From Pseudomonas koreensis (lineage in GTDB: Bacteria > Pseudomonadota > Gammaproteobacteria > Pseudomonadales > Pseudomonadaceae): a stretch of DNA of 64,000 nt. A model generated the notes under the pieces. The model was not told the DNA's origin and ran no database searches. It saw nothing but the letters and a program-made list of their open reading frames with translations. Each line of letters starts with the position of its first letter. Position 1 is the first letter of the stretch. The translations under genes were made by a program, and so were the position numbers. Positions 49,376 to 58,108 of this stretch are shown piece by piece. Location of the stretch: the NCBI RefSeq assembly GCF_024169245.1, contig NZ_JALJWP010000001.1:4155501-4219500 (forward strand), read 5' to 3'.

Positions 49376-51367
49376 TTAACTGACCTTGAACCGTCCCATG
49401 ATCGCGCTCACGCGGCTATTGGCTTCCAGCAATTGCCGGGTATTCAACTCGCTCGCCTGGCCGCTCTGCACCAGTTCATCGACCATGTGGCGGATCTGCA
49501 CCATGCTGCGATTGATCTCTTCGGTCACTGCGCTTTGCTGTTCGGCGGCGGTGGCGATCTGGGTGCTGAGGCTGTTGATGTGGCTGACCGAACCGGCCAT
49601 TTCGTCCAGCCCCGAGTTGACTCGAGCCGTGGCGTCGGCGGCAGACTGGCAGCTGGCCTGGGTGTTTTCCATGGCGCTGACCGACGAACTCACGCCTTGG
49701 GTCAGGCGGGTCAACATTTCGTTGATTTCCGAAGTGCTGGCCTGAGTACGGGCGGCGAGGGCACGGACTTCATCCGCCACTACCGCAAAGCCGCGACCCT
49801 GTTCCCCGGCACGTGCAGCCTCGATTGCCGCGTTGAGGGCGAGCAGGTTGGTCTGCCCGGCAATCGCGCCGATCACGCCGAGGATTTCGGTGATGCGCTG
49901 GGCGTCCTGCTGCATGTTTTCAACTTTGTGTGTAGCGCTGGCCACTTCGTCGATCAGCGCGACCACGCTGTTGGTCGCCTCACCGACCACCACCCGCGAG
50001 CGATCGGCGTTTTCGTTGGCACGTTGAGTGAACGCGGCAGTTTCGGCCGCATTCTGCGCGACGCTTTCGGCGGTCGAGCTCATTTCGGTAATGGCGGTGA
50101 CGGTCTGGTCGGTTTCCGAGGCGTGACGCAGCAGGATCTGGCTGGTGTGCGCCGAAGTGCGTTGCAGATTGTCGAGGCACGAAGCCATGGCGCCGGTGGC
50201 CTGGGTGACTTCGCCGATCATGTTCTGCAAATAGGCGATGAAGGTGTTGACCGAGTGGCCGATGGCGCCCAGTTCGTCTTCGGCGCGAATGGTGATGCGG
50301 CGGGTCAGGTCGGCGTCGCCGCTGGACAGCGAGTCGATGTTGGCTTTCAGCGCCTTCATGCGCTGCACCAGCTTACGAATCGCATAAACCTGCAACAGCA
50401 CCAGCAGGATCACCAGCGGAATCTGGATCAGGCTCAGGCTGTTGAGCACGTCATCACGCTGGGCGGTGAGCATCTTGGTTGGCAGGGCGGTGGCGAGGAA
50501 CCACGGCGTGCCCTCGATAGGGCGCATGAAGAACGTGCTGGCTTCGCCGTTGTTGTCGAACTCGACGCGCTGCGCCTGATCGCGGTTCTGCAGGCCGGAC
50601 TTGATCTGGTTGATGAAAGTGGAGCTGGCCGCCAGTTCGCTGATGTTCTTCAGCACAATCGGACCGCTGATGCGTGAGCTGTTGCTGATGATCTTGCCGT
50701 CAGCCTCAACGATGAGCATCTCGGCGTTGAGGTCTTTTTCCTTGCGCGCCACCAGATCGTTGAAGAAGCCCAGCGTCACGTCGATGGTCGAGACGCCCCA
50801 GGCGCTGCCGTTCTTGTAGATGGCCATGGCGCAGTTGGTGCGCGGCTCCGCACTGGCGTCGTCTTTATAGGCAGCGGCCCACGCGCATTGGCCGCGCGGG
50901 GTGGCCATGCCGCCCTTGTGCCAGCTCTGGTCGTAATAATTCGGTGCAGCGTCGCTGTTCCAGAAGGTGTTGACCTTGAGCTGGCCTGACGCATCACGAT
51001 GCCAGAAGGTGCTGAACTTGTTGCGCCCGGTTTCACGCTGGCCCGGTAACGGCCAGATGCCGCCGCCGAAGACTTTAAGTTCGCCGTACTGATCCACCAG
51101 CCCTGGTAGCACCACGTCGATGGCTGCGCTGTCGAGCAACGGGATGGTCTGAGTGATGCTGCGCTGCTGGGCCTGCACCTTGTTCAGTTCGCCCTGAATC
51201 TGCACGGCGACCTCGGCGATGCGATTGAGCACGACCTTTTCTTCGGTGTCACGCAGGGTCGGCGCAACCAATTGGCTGATGCCGACTACAGTCAACACGG
51301 ACAACAACAGGATGAACAGAACCAGAAACAGCGTGTAGCGAGCCTGGATAGTGCGCAGTGCGGGCAT
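49376..51367 (-). CDS. Methyl-accepting chemotaxis protein with periplasmic Cache-type domain
   Basis: A 663-residue chemoreceptor. Helix 1 is near residues 8-32 ([19 protein letters not shown]). A large periplasmic domain of about 290 residues follows, with [10 protein letters not shown] and [15 protein letters not shown], like double-Cache (PDC) sensors. Helix 2 is [17 protein letters not shown], then HAMP and the signalling coiled coil, with the conserved tip [20 protein letters not shown]. There is no CheR-binding pentapeptide at the C-terminus. The ligand is unknown. The start is the ATG after AAGGATCAGTTCC. Confidence 0.9.
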   Translation of the reverse strand: MPALRTIQARYTLFLVLFILLLSVLTVVGISQLVAPTLRDTEEKVVLNRIAEVAVQIQGELNKVQAQQRSITQTIPLLDSAAIDVVLPGLVDQYGELKVFGGGIWPLPGQRETGRNKFSTFWHRDASGQLKVNTFWNSDAAPNYYDQSWHKGGMATPRGQCAWAAAYKDDASAEPRTNCAMAIYKNGSAWGVSTIDVTLGFFNDLVARKEKDLNAEMLIVEADGKIISNSSRISGPIVLKNISELAASSTFINQIKSGLQNRDQAQRVEFDNNGEASTFFMRPIEGTPWFLATALPTKMLTAQRDDVLNSLSLIQIPLVILLVLLQVYAIRKLVQRMKALKANIDSLSSGDADLTRRITIRAEDELGAIGHSVNTFIAYLQNMIGEVTQATGAMASCLDNLQRTSAHTSQILLRHASETDQTVTAITEMSSTAESVAQNAAETAAFTQRANENADRSRVVVGEATNSVVALIDEVASATHKVENMQQDAQRITEILGVIGAIAGQTNLLALNAAIEAARAGEQGRGFAVVADEVRALAARTQASTSEINEMLTRLTQGVSSSVSAMENTQASCQSAADATARVNSGLDEMAGSVSHINSLSTQIATAAEQQSAVTEEINRSMVQIRHMVDELVQSGQASELNTRQLLEANSRVSAIMGRFKVS

Positions 51368-51731
51368 GGAACTGATCCTTGAGCGGCGTTTTTGTCGGAG
51401 GGCAGGAATAAGTCGGGCGGGTATCAAAGCGTATCGTCGTTCCGCGCGGAAGCTTTAGGTCCGCGGGTGCCGAAACAGATGCATGGCGATGACCGGTTGG
51501 TCTGCGGATCGACAAATTCGGGCAGGTCCATTCTCCCGAGCATCATTCGTTACATTGACATGACAGCTCTAGCGCAGCGTTTGCGGGGTCATCGGCCCTT
51601 TGTCGAGAATGTACGGAATTTGTAAAGCAGCTCATAAAAGTCTTGGAGCAAGCAGGAACGAGGCCGATACTTGCGCCCATTCAAATCGCTGAACAAGGAC
51701 AATTCATGCCCATCGCACAAGGAAACCTCGC
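51368..51731. other. Divergent promoter region between chemoreceptor and unknown gene
   Basis: This 364-base region should hold promoters for both divergent genes. GCCGATAC at 51,663 resembles the -10 of a flagellar sigma-28 promoter, but no -35 is at the right distance. No repeats or small genes are seen. Confidence 0.5.
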
Positions 51732-52259
51732 ATGACTATCGGTTATACCGGCGCCTGGGAAAGCAAGGCTGGCGTCATGGTCCGTGACACCGGTGCGAAG
51801 AAACAGGTCGCGCAAAGCGTCAAAGTGCAGCAAATGCTGACGCTGGTCGGTAACGATCCGAACGCGCTGAATGTCGCCGAGATGGATAAACAGGGGCTGC
51901 GCAAGCAAATCAAGGGCTTCGACCCGGCCAACGTCTCCGTCAAGCAACTGGGCAACCTCAGCGAGTTCTTGCGCGGGCGCGGACTGATTTCCGAGATCAC
52001 GTCGATCACCTTGCTCAATGCTGGTGACAAATTCGACCGTTTCGGCGTGCAGAAAGACCCGGACGCCAAGTTCAACGCGCTGGAGTATTTCGCCACGCAG
52101 CTCGATGCCATCCAGACCAATAGCCTCAATGGCAATTATTACGGCAAGAGCCTGATTCCCGAGTTTAAAAAAGCCATCTACATCTTGCAGAATCTCAAGA
52201 CCTATGGCGAAGGCAACGCAGCTGTTCCATCCGACAAGGGCATCAAGGCCAAGGCCTGA
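51732..52259 (+). CDS. Hypothetical protein, unknown family
   Basis: A 175-residue soluble protein with no signal peptide or membrane helix. It is rich in Lys, Asp, Asn and Gln and appears mostly helical (VAQSVKVQQMLTLVG, NLSEFLRGRGLISEITS). The last 15 residues (AAVPSDKGIKAKA) look disordered. The start follows AGGAAACCTCGC. It converges on the GNAT gene. I do not recognise it; codon use and the good start support it as real. Confidence 0.7.
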   Translation: MTIGYTGAWESKAGVMVRDTGAKKQVAQSVKVQQMLTLVGNDPNALNVAEMDKQGLRKQIKGFDPANVSVKQLGNLSEFLRGRGLISEITSITLLNAGDKFDRFGVQKDPDAKFNALEYFATQLDAIQTNSLNGNYYGKSLIPEFKKAIYILQNLKTYGEGNAAVPSDKGIKAKA

Positions 52260-52305
52260 ACCCGCTCGTCATCGAACGGGTCCATGCTGGCTGCCACTGT
52301 CCCGA

Positions 52306-53241
52306 TCACACTGGCGTCAAATCCCGCCCTGCGATTTGCCGTTGGATCTGATCATGCAAGCTGCGGATGTGCGGGCAATGCAACGCCAATTTGCGCGCGC
52401 TGTAGCCGCGATGAAACAACGCCAGCCATCCACCCCGATTGTCCTGCGCGGGCGCAAGACCAGTGAAGGCAAAACCGATGGCGTTCAGGCTGTGCAGATC
52501 CACGGCGAGGTGTCGGGACAACTGCAGACGGATCGAAATCAGCCAATGCCCGGGTAGCGTTCTCAACTGGTTGAGCAGTTCAGGGTCGAGTTTTTCCAGC
52601 AACATTTCATGGCGATGGCCATGTTGTTCAACCTGAACCGAGGCGCCGCGCCAGCGCGGCACGCTGGCCCCGCTGCCGAAGACTGTCGTCAGTCGCTCCA
52701 TGAAGGGCCGGCAACTGGCTGGCCATACCTGCTCGGGCAAGGGCCGTTGATAACCATCGATGGCGCGAACGCCCAAGACGATCGACTCGGGCTTTTTGCA
52801 TCCGAAAGGTGAGCGGACATAGTCCGGCAGCAGTCCGGTGTTATGGAAACCCAGGTGGATGGCCATGCGTTGGGTGTAAGGGTGATGGGTGACCTGTTTG
52901 ATCGAAACGCTGCGACAGCCCAACGCCTGTGCATGAGTCAGCAGTTGCTCGCCCAGGCGCGTGGCGATGTTTTGCCCGCGGGTATCGGGATGCACGGCGC
53001 TCAGAGCCAGTTCGGCATCGTGCGAGCTCTCCGTTTGCCGGTACAAGGTAGCGTGGCCCCGAATGCGTTCCCCCTCGACCGCAACCAGGGAATGCCAGCG
53101 TTTGTCCGCGTGGTTCTGGCTGATCAGACAGGGCAGATAGACGTCGGTTTGCACGTAATGATCGCCGTAAACGTCGCGAAAGAGTGCGCTGACGGCAGTG
53201 GCGTCGGTGTCACGGTAATTGCGCAGAATCAACGATTCCAT
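52306..53241 (-). CDS. GNAT N-acetyltransferase with extra C-terminal domain
   Basis: A 311-residue protein. The GNAT domain spans about residues 1-155: LILRNYRDTDATAVSALF, the acetyl-CoA loop HPDTRGQNIATRLGEQLL, and GCRSVSIKQVTHHPYTQRMAIHLGF. The last ~150 residues (ERLTTVFGSGASVPRWRG, WLALFHRGYSARKLALHCPH) form a second domain I do not recognise. The start ATG has GGAGGTGCCTG in front and lies 32 bases inside the upstream adenylating-enzyme gene, so the two are translationally coupled. It is the last gene of the LuxC/LuxE-like cluster and may acylate a pathway amine. Confidence 0.82.
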   Translation of the reverse strand: MESLILRNYRDTDATAVSALFRDVYGDHYVQTDVYLPCLISQNHADKRWHSLVAVEGERIRGHATLYRQTESSHDAELALSAVHPDTRGQNIATRLGEQLLTHAQALGCRSVSIKQVTHHPYTQRMAIHLGFHNTGLLPDYVRSPFGCKKPESIVLGVRAIDGYQRPLPEQVWPASCRPFMERLTTVFGSGASVPRWRGASVQVEQHGHRHEMLLEKLDPELLNQLRTLPGHWLISIRLQLSRHLAVDLHSLNAIGFAFTGLAPAQDNRGGWLALFHRGYSARKLALHCPHIRSLHDQIQRQIAGRDLTPV

Positions 53242-54520
53242 CAGGCACCTCCCTGTCATGTTGGTCATAGCGACGCAGATCGACCACCCGCAGGCGTTTG
53301 CCTGCGCGAGGGTGACGCGCAAGATCCTCGAATCTGCAGCTCTGAATGCGTAGTTCCAGTAATTGCGCAGCCTGCAATTGCCGTATCTGCGGATACAGCT
53401 CGACCAATCGGGCCTCAAGTGTCTGGTGGGCACAAGTCGCTCGTTCGTTCACAACGCATTTCAACGTCAACACATCCGTGCAGTCGACCTGCTCAATCAA
53501 CAATTGCCAGTCGTCGCTGCCAGTGACCAGCCGTACGCTCTTGCTGATTTCTTCCGCCATCAGCGACACAATCCCGACCCGCACACGCTGGCTGTTACCG
53601 CTGCGCCCCTTCAAGGCGAATTTGCGTTGCGCAGCTCCCGCCGGTTCCCGCCAGCACGCCAGGTCGCCCACGGGATAGCGAATCAGCGGCATCAAGCGGC
53701 GATGGAGGTTGGTCAGTACCAACAGGCCGGGTTGATCAAAAGCCTCGATCGTTGCTCCAGTGTGCTCGTCGATTATTTCCAGCAGAACGTGTCCGTCAGG
53801 CGTGCGATGTTCTCCCTCGGCGCAGTCAGGATGACTGGCGCCGATGAACCCGCCGTCAACGCTGGCGTAGCCGATGGAGGCGATCCGAGCGTTGGGCATT
53901 ACCTGTTCAAGGAGCTGGCGTTGTGAGGCGAACAGGCTTTCGCCGCCATACAGCACCGTATCGACCGCGGCCAACGTGCGGTCGCTTTGCTTTAGCCAAC
54001 TGGCGAAAGTCAATAACTGCGCAGGTACGCCAGCCAGAACATTGATCCGGTGCTGGGTGATGGCATCGGCCAGCAGCGGCGAGTCGACTTCACCGGTAAA
54101 CGGAAACTCGGTAATACCCGTTGTCACGTGAGCCAGTGCATCGTGAATGAACAGGAAGCTGGCATACAGGTCACCGGCGAAGAACAGGTTGGCTATCCGA
54201 TCGCCCGGCTTCAATTGCTTACTGACGCTGCGGCCGAAATCCTCGACCGTGCGCTGCCATTCAGCTCGGTCATAGACAGAAAGTCTGCCGCTGCCGGTTG
54301 ATCCGCCGGTCTTGAAGACCAAGGCTGACTCCAACGGGCCAGTCAGGACCGGCCAGTGATCGAGGTCCTCGCTGCCAGTCCAAAAGCTGGCAGGATCGAG
54401 CAGCGGCAGTTCATGCAGTTGGTCTATCGCCTCGGGAACATCGGCGAGGCATTGCTTGTAGTAAGGCGAATGCTGACGGGCGAAGCTCAGCAACTGGTTG
54501 ATGGGCTGGTTTTTTTTCAC
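53210..54520 (-). CDS. Phenylacetate-CoA ligase-like adenylating enzyme
   Basis: A 436-residue member of the PaaK-like branch of adenylate-forming enzymes. The ATP loop is FKTGGSTGSGRLS, and later motifs are IGYASVDGGFIG and the ribose-binding aspartate in IRYPVGDLACW. It is a clear paralogue of the C-terminal half of the next protein in the cluster (LFFAGDLYASFLFIHDAL here, LFFCGGLYGGFLSFTKAL there). It should activate a carboxylic acid as acyl-AMP. The start is GTG, followed by a run of A's, with AAGAAG upstream; 44 bases separate it from the fusion gene. Confidence 0.82.
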   Translation of the reverse strand: MKKNQPINQLLSFARQHSPYYKQCLADVPEAIDQLHELPLLDPASFWTGSEDLDHWPVLTGPLESALVFKTGGSTGSGRLSVYDRAEWQRTVEDFGRSVSKQLKPGDRIANLFFAGDLYASFLFIHDALAHVTTGITEFPFTGEVDSPLLADAITQHRINVLAGVPAQLLTFASWLKQSDRTLAAVDTVLYGGESLFASQRQLLEQVMPNARIASIGYASVDGGFIGASHPDCAEGEHRTPDGHVLLEIIDEHTGATIEAFDQPGLLVLTNLHRRLMPLIRYPVGDLACWREPAGAAQRKFALKGRSGNSQRVRVGIVSLMAEEISKSVRLVTGSDDWQLLIEQVDCTDVLTLKCVVNERATCAHQTLEARLVELYPQIRQLQAAQLLELRIQSCRFEDLARHPRAGKRLRVVDLRRYDQHDREVPDGIVDSAQLP

Positions 54521-54564
54521 GGTACATTCTTCTTGATATGAATAATCCGACTCGCGCCCGGACG

Positions 54565-56967
54565 TCAGCGGCGCGAATCAATGACCAGCGGCGTCTTGCC
54601 GCTGTGTTTGTTTTGAATGAAGTTCACGGGCGAGCGTTGTTCGATCTGCAGAACCAACAATCCGGTTTCGATGATGGTCATCAGGGTCGAATAACCGGCG
54701 AGCCGTTTTTTAACCGCGTCCGCTGCAAGTTCACTGTGCAGCTGCATACGCTCGACACCCTCGGCGGTGTGGTCCAGGCACAACTGAAATGGCACTTGCA
54801 GGCGCGTCGTCAGTTCGCTCAGAGAGATAAAGTCAGTGCCGATTCGCAGCAATTTGCCGTGGCGCTGCAACAGTTCGAAGCGTGGGGTGGCAAGCCCGCA
54901 CGTGCAGGTGCCGGGAAGCCAGCGTCCCGTGTCGCCAATCTCATAGCGCTGCACGCACTGACCACCTTCGCGGGCAATCGAGGTGACCACCAGCCGACCG
55001 ATTTGATCGTCGACAACCGCTGCATCCTCTTCCAGCGCGACAATTTCCAGTTGCTGGATATCGCTCATCAGATGGAACACGCCATCCGCCGACTCCTTGC
55101 AGGCATGGCCAAGCGGGCCGGCATCGACGCTGCCATAAATGGCCGAACGGATAGTCGACACGCCGCAACTGCGCAGCAATTCGCGGTTCTGCTCGCTCGG
55201 GTGTTCGCCACCGAATAAAACCTTTTCGACTCCTCCATAAGCGCGCAAACGCTCCTGCTCGTTGAGAAACAGGCGGTGCAGGGTGGCGGGCATTCCCACC
55301 AGAACGTTAACCCGTTGATCAATGATCAACCGGGCGATTTCCCGGTAGTCGTCATCTGCCGGGGCAGCCATGGGCAGATGCGTCACCGTCAGCAGTTCGA
55401 GCGCCTTGGTGAAACTGAGAAAGCCGCCGTATAGTCCGCCGCAGAAAAACAGGTTCATGACCCGATCCTGCGCCGGATCAAGGCCGGCGGCGAACAGCCC
55501 GTCAGCCGTTGCGCGCATCTGACGCTGGAAGTCGTGATAGCTGTAACCGGCAAGGGCCGGCGTACCGCTGCTGCCTCCGGAACGGAAATACAATTGCGTC
55601 CGGTCATTGATGGGTTGAGCGATGAACGACTCTTTGTCCATGATCGGACCGCATGGCTTTGCCGGCACTGGCGCGCCATCCAGACTGGCCCGATGCGCCA
55701 ATTGCGCAGGCGCCAGACTTACCGATACCCGACGACTCAAGCGTTGCAGTGCATAGACGCCGTCATGGGGCTCGCCCTCGTAGCCGTCGTGAATGCCGCT
55801 GATCGGTGCGATACGCGTTACACCGGCGTTGATCAGCGTGGAGGTCAGTTCGACGAGGCGCGGTTGCGCGCAGACCAGCGCACAGCTTTGCAATACGTTG
55901 CGCCACGGCAGCAGCGTGGCGGTCAGCAGCGCCTGCGGCACCGGATGCAGCATTACGCTGCGAAACAGCGGTGATGGCGCGAGTTGCCGGGCATGCGTCC
56001 AGATCACCCGCCAGCCCGAACCGTCCCAGACATGCCCGGTATGGCCGGCAAAACTCTGGCCGAGACGGGCCATCTGCATTTGCGTGGTGATTTGCGACGC
56101 CTCCTGCAGCGTCGGCACCAGGGCGGGCCATTGCGCGGTGCGTCGCGCCAACGCTTGTGCCAGACGCTCGCCCACCGTGCGCAATACCTGCGGATCATCG
56201 CTATCCACCAGCAGCCATTGTGGGCTCGAACAGGCTTGTTGATCGAGCCGGCAGACCTCATCGGCCAGGGCATCGAGCGCCTGGGGCGTGGCGGCCTCGG
56301 GCGTGAGATAGACGAAGCTGATGCGATGGCCCCAGTCGATCCAGCGACAACCCGGCGCGAGCTGCTGCCGAATGGCTTGCAGGGCCGCTTCGCCACCCCA
56401 CGCGGCGACACCATTGGCCTGTTTGCACAATGAGCCGATCTGTTCGGTGCTGGCAGGTATTACCGCCACGTAACCACCCAGTTGTCCGCTCTCGTCGCAT
56501 TCGACCAATGCGCACAGCAATTGCGCCGTCAGCCCTTGATCGCTACGGCTGGGGCGCAACCAGTTGATGTTGCCGGCAAGCAGGCTTTCGACCACCGCGC
56601 AGAAGGCCAGCAGGGGCGCATTGGCGGGGGTGATGTGCACCACCAGTCCGAGCGGGCGCCAGGCTTCGAAACGCGCGTGGCGATAATCGATGCGCCGCAA
56701 CGAATCGGCGTCGCTGCCGAGTTCGCGCTGACGCTTGTACGCCAACGCTTCGGGCTGGCAGAAATCGATCAAGGCCTGTCGTTGTGCAGTGTCGAGTGGC
56801 AGATCCGTTTGCGCCCCCCGCAGGCGCTCGGCAAAGCGCGCAGCTGCGTTGAATACTGTGGCGCTATCGAGCGTCGTGGGCAGGTGTTGCGGGAGCTGCG
56901 GTTGCAGATCCTGCAGCGCAGCCTCAAGGCTGTAGGTCTGGTGCAGTTGTCCATTGAGCAAATACAT
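54565..56967 (-). CDS. LuxC-like acyl reductase fused to PaaK-like adenylation domain
   Basis: An 800-residue two-domain protein. Residues 1 to about 390 match LuxC fatty acyl reductase, an aldehyde dehydrogenase relative that reduces activated acyl groups to aldehydes with NADPH. Support is the PLGLVVHITPANAPLLAF cofactor region and the catalytic C246 in LDQQACSSPQW. Residues about 440-800 form a phenylacetate-CoA ligase-like domain with P-loop FRSGGSSGTP (about 462-470), YGSVDAG (611-617) and YEIGDTG (675-681). The ATG two bases after the LuxE-like stop, with GGGAAG upstream, is chosen. In luciferase operons these activities are on separate proteins, so the fusion is unusual. Confidence 0.85.
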   Translation of the reverse strand: MYLLNGQLHQTYSLEAALQDLQPQLPQHLPTTLDSATVFNAAARFAERLRGAQTDLPLDTAQRQALIDFCQPEALAYKRQRELGSDADSLRRIDYRHARFEAWRPLGLVVHITPANAPLLAFCAVVESLLAGNINWLRPSRSDQGLTAQLLCALVECDESGQLGGYVAVIPASTEQIGSLCKQANGVAAWGGEAALQAIRQQLAPGCRWIDWGHRISFVYLTPEAATPQALDALADEVCRLDQQACSSPQWLLVDSDDPQVLRTVGERLAQALARRTAQWPALVPTLQEASQITTQMQMARLGQSFAGHTGHVWDGSGWRVIWTHARQLAPSPLFRSVMLHPVPQALLTATLLPWRNVLQSCALVCAQPRLVELTSTLINAGVTRIAPISGIHDGYEGEPHDGVYALQRLSRRVSVSLAPAQLAHRASLDGAPVPAKPCGPIMDKESFIAQPINDRTQLYFRSGGSSGTPALAGYSYHDFQRQMRATADGLFAAGLDPAQDRVMNLFFCGGLYGGFLSFTKALELLTVTHLPMAAPADDDYREIARLIIDQRVNVLVGMPATLHRLFLNEQERLRAYGGVEKVLFGGEHPSEQNRELLRSCGVSTIRSAIYGSVDAGPLGHACKESADGVFHLMSDIQQLEIVALEEDAAVVDDQIGRLVVTSIAREGGQCVQRYEIGDTGRWLPGTCTCGLATPRFELLQRHGKLLRIGTDFISLSELTTRLQVPFQLCLDHTAEGVERMQLHSELAADAVKKRLAGYSTLMTIIETGLLVLQIEQRSPVNFIQNKHSGKTPLVIDSRR

Positions 56968-56968
56968 A

Positions 56969-58099
56969 TCAGTGACTTCCCAGTAATTCGGCGGCAGCCA
57001 TTGCGCAGCTTCTACCCGCCGTGGTCCCGGCGCGGCCGTGCAGTTCAAACCAGTCGCTGGTCAATCCGCAGCCGCAACTGGCGCCGGGGTGCAGGGTGGC
57101 CAGATCGCTCATCACCACGGCGTGGGCGGGGCTGGAGGAGATATAAGGTGAAACGAAGCCGAGCAGGCCTTGCTGGCCATAGGGCAGCAGGGAAAAATCC
57201 GCCGGGTCGCGGATCAATACCCGCGAATAGACCGGTACGTGAAAGCGGTGGCGAGCGCATTCGATGTAAGGCACTGCATGCTCGACGGCGCCGTAACCGT
57301 CGCGGCAGCGGGCGGGGTCGATGCCCAGTTGCCGGTGAATGTGGGCGTAGAGCTGCTGTTTGGGAATTTCCTGTGCGGCCTGGGTTTTCCAGCCGCCGCC
57401 AAAGAACGCCAGTGAACCGGCCGGCAACTGCAGATTTTGTACGCCGGTGTCCTGCATGCGTTGCAGGGTTTGCCAGAGAAATGCCGGAAAGCCGAAAATC
57501 CGCACCGGCAAACCCTCTTCAGCGAAGGCCTGCAATGCCGCGATCACTCCGAATACATCGAATTGATGGCCGCTACCGGTGTTGCGCAAGGCGTACACCA
57601 CGCGATTGACCGGGGCGAACTGACAGAGAAACTGGTCGGTGAATGACGTTCCAAGGGTGATGCGACCCTCGGGTTCGTAGCTGAGCAGCAGGTAGTTGCA
57701 TGGCGTGTCCGGCGCGTCCCAGCTGTAGTGGCGAAATATCTGCGCGACCATGAATTGCGCGCGCGCCAGGCTGCGCTCGTCGTAGCGCATGCGACTTTTC
57801 TGCCCGCTGGTGCCCGACGAAATCAGTTCCAGAGCATCAGTGCCGGTGCTGCTGAGCAGCAGGTGTCGTTTGAAGAAGTTGGCGAATATTGGCGGCAGGC
57901 GCGACCAGTCATCCAGGCTGTCGAGATCCTGCGGGGCGAGGCCATTGGCGTCGAGCCAATCGGCGTAACCCGGGGAGTGCTCGCAGTGAAAGCGGCTGAT
58001 CTCAGCCATCGCCCGATCAAACAGATCGGCCGGGGCAGAATCTGCGCAATAGGGTTGCGTCAACGCGCAAAGGGCGTCGGCATAGGGTAAGTGAGTCAT
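56969..58099 (-). CDS. LuxE-like acyl-protein synthetase
   Basis: A 376-residue homologue of LuxE, which activates a fatty acid with ATP and holds it on a cysteine before passing it to LuxC. The ATP loop is LISSGTSGQKS (about residues 92-102). Near the C-terminus C365 in RSCAMAAAELL sits where the acyl-carrying cysteine (Cys364 in V. harveyi LuxE, from memory) is expected. The ATG at 58099 follows AAGGAACATTG; a TTG one codon earlier is possible. It lies 9 bases after the exporter gene and directly before the LuxC fusion gene. No luxAB, luxD or luxG is in the window. Confidence 0.85.
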   Translation of the reverse strand: MTHLPYADALCALTQPYCADSAPADLFDRAMAEISRFHCEHSPGYADWLDANGLAPQDLDSLDDWSRLPPIFANFFKRHLLLSSTGTDALELISSGTSGQKSRMRYDERSLARAQFMVAQIFRHYSWDAPDTPCNYLLLSYEPEGRITLGTSFTDQFLCQFAPVNRVVYALRNTGSGHQFDVFGVIAALQAFAEEGLPVRIFGFPAFLWQTLQRMQDTGVQNLQLPAGSLAFFGGGWKTQAAQEIPKQQLYAHIHRQLGIDPARCRDGYGAVEHAVPYIECARHRFHVPVYSRVLIRDPADFSLLPYGQQGLLGFVSPYISSSPAHAVVMSDLATLHPGASCGCGLTSDWFELHGRAGTTAGRSCAMAAAELLGSH

Positions 58100-58108
58100 C
58101 AATGTTCC

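Noticed and set aside
51663..51670. GCCGATAC as a flagellar sigma-28 promoter for the unknown gene
   Set aside because: A good -10 match, but no TAAA-type -35 lies 15 bases upstream; the nearest is 24 bases away.
52260..52305. Short inverted repeat ACCCG...CGGGT between convergent genes as a terminator
   Set aside because: The stem is only five bases with a long loop and no T-run.
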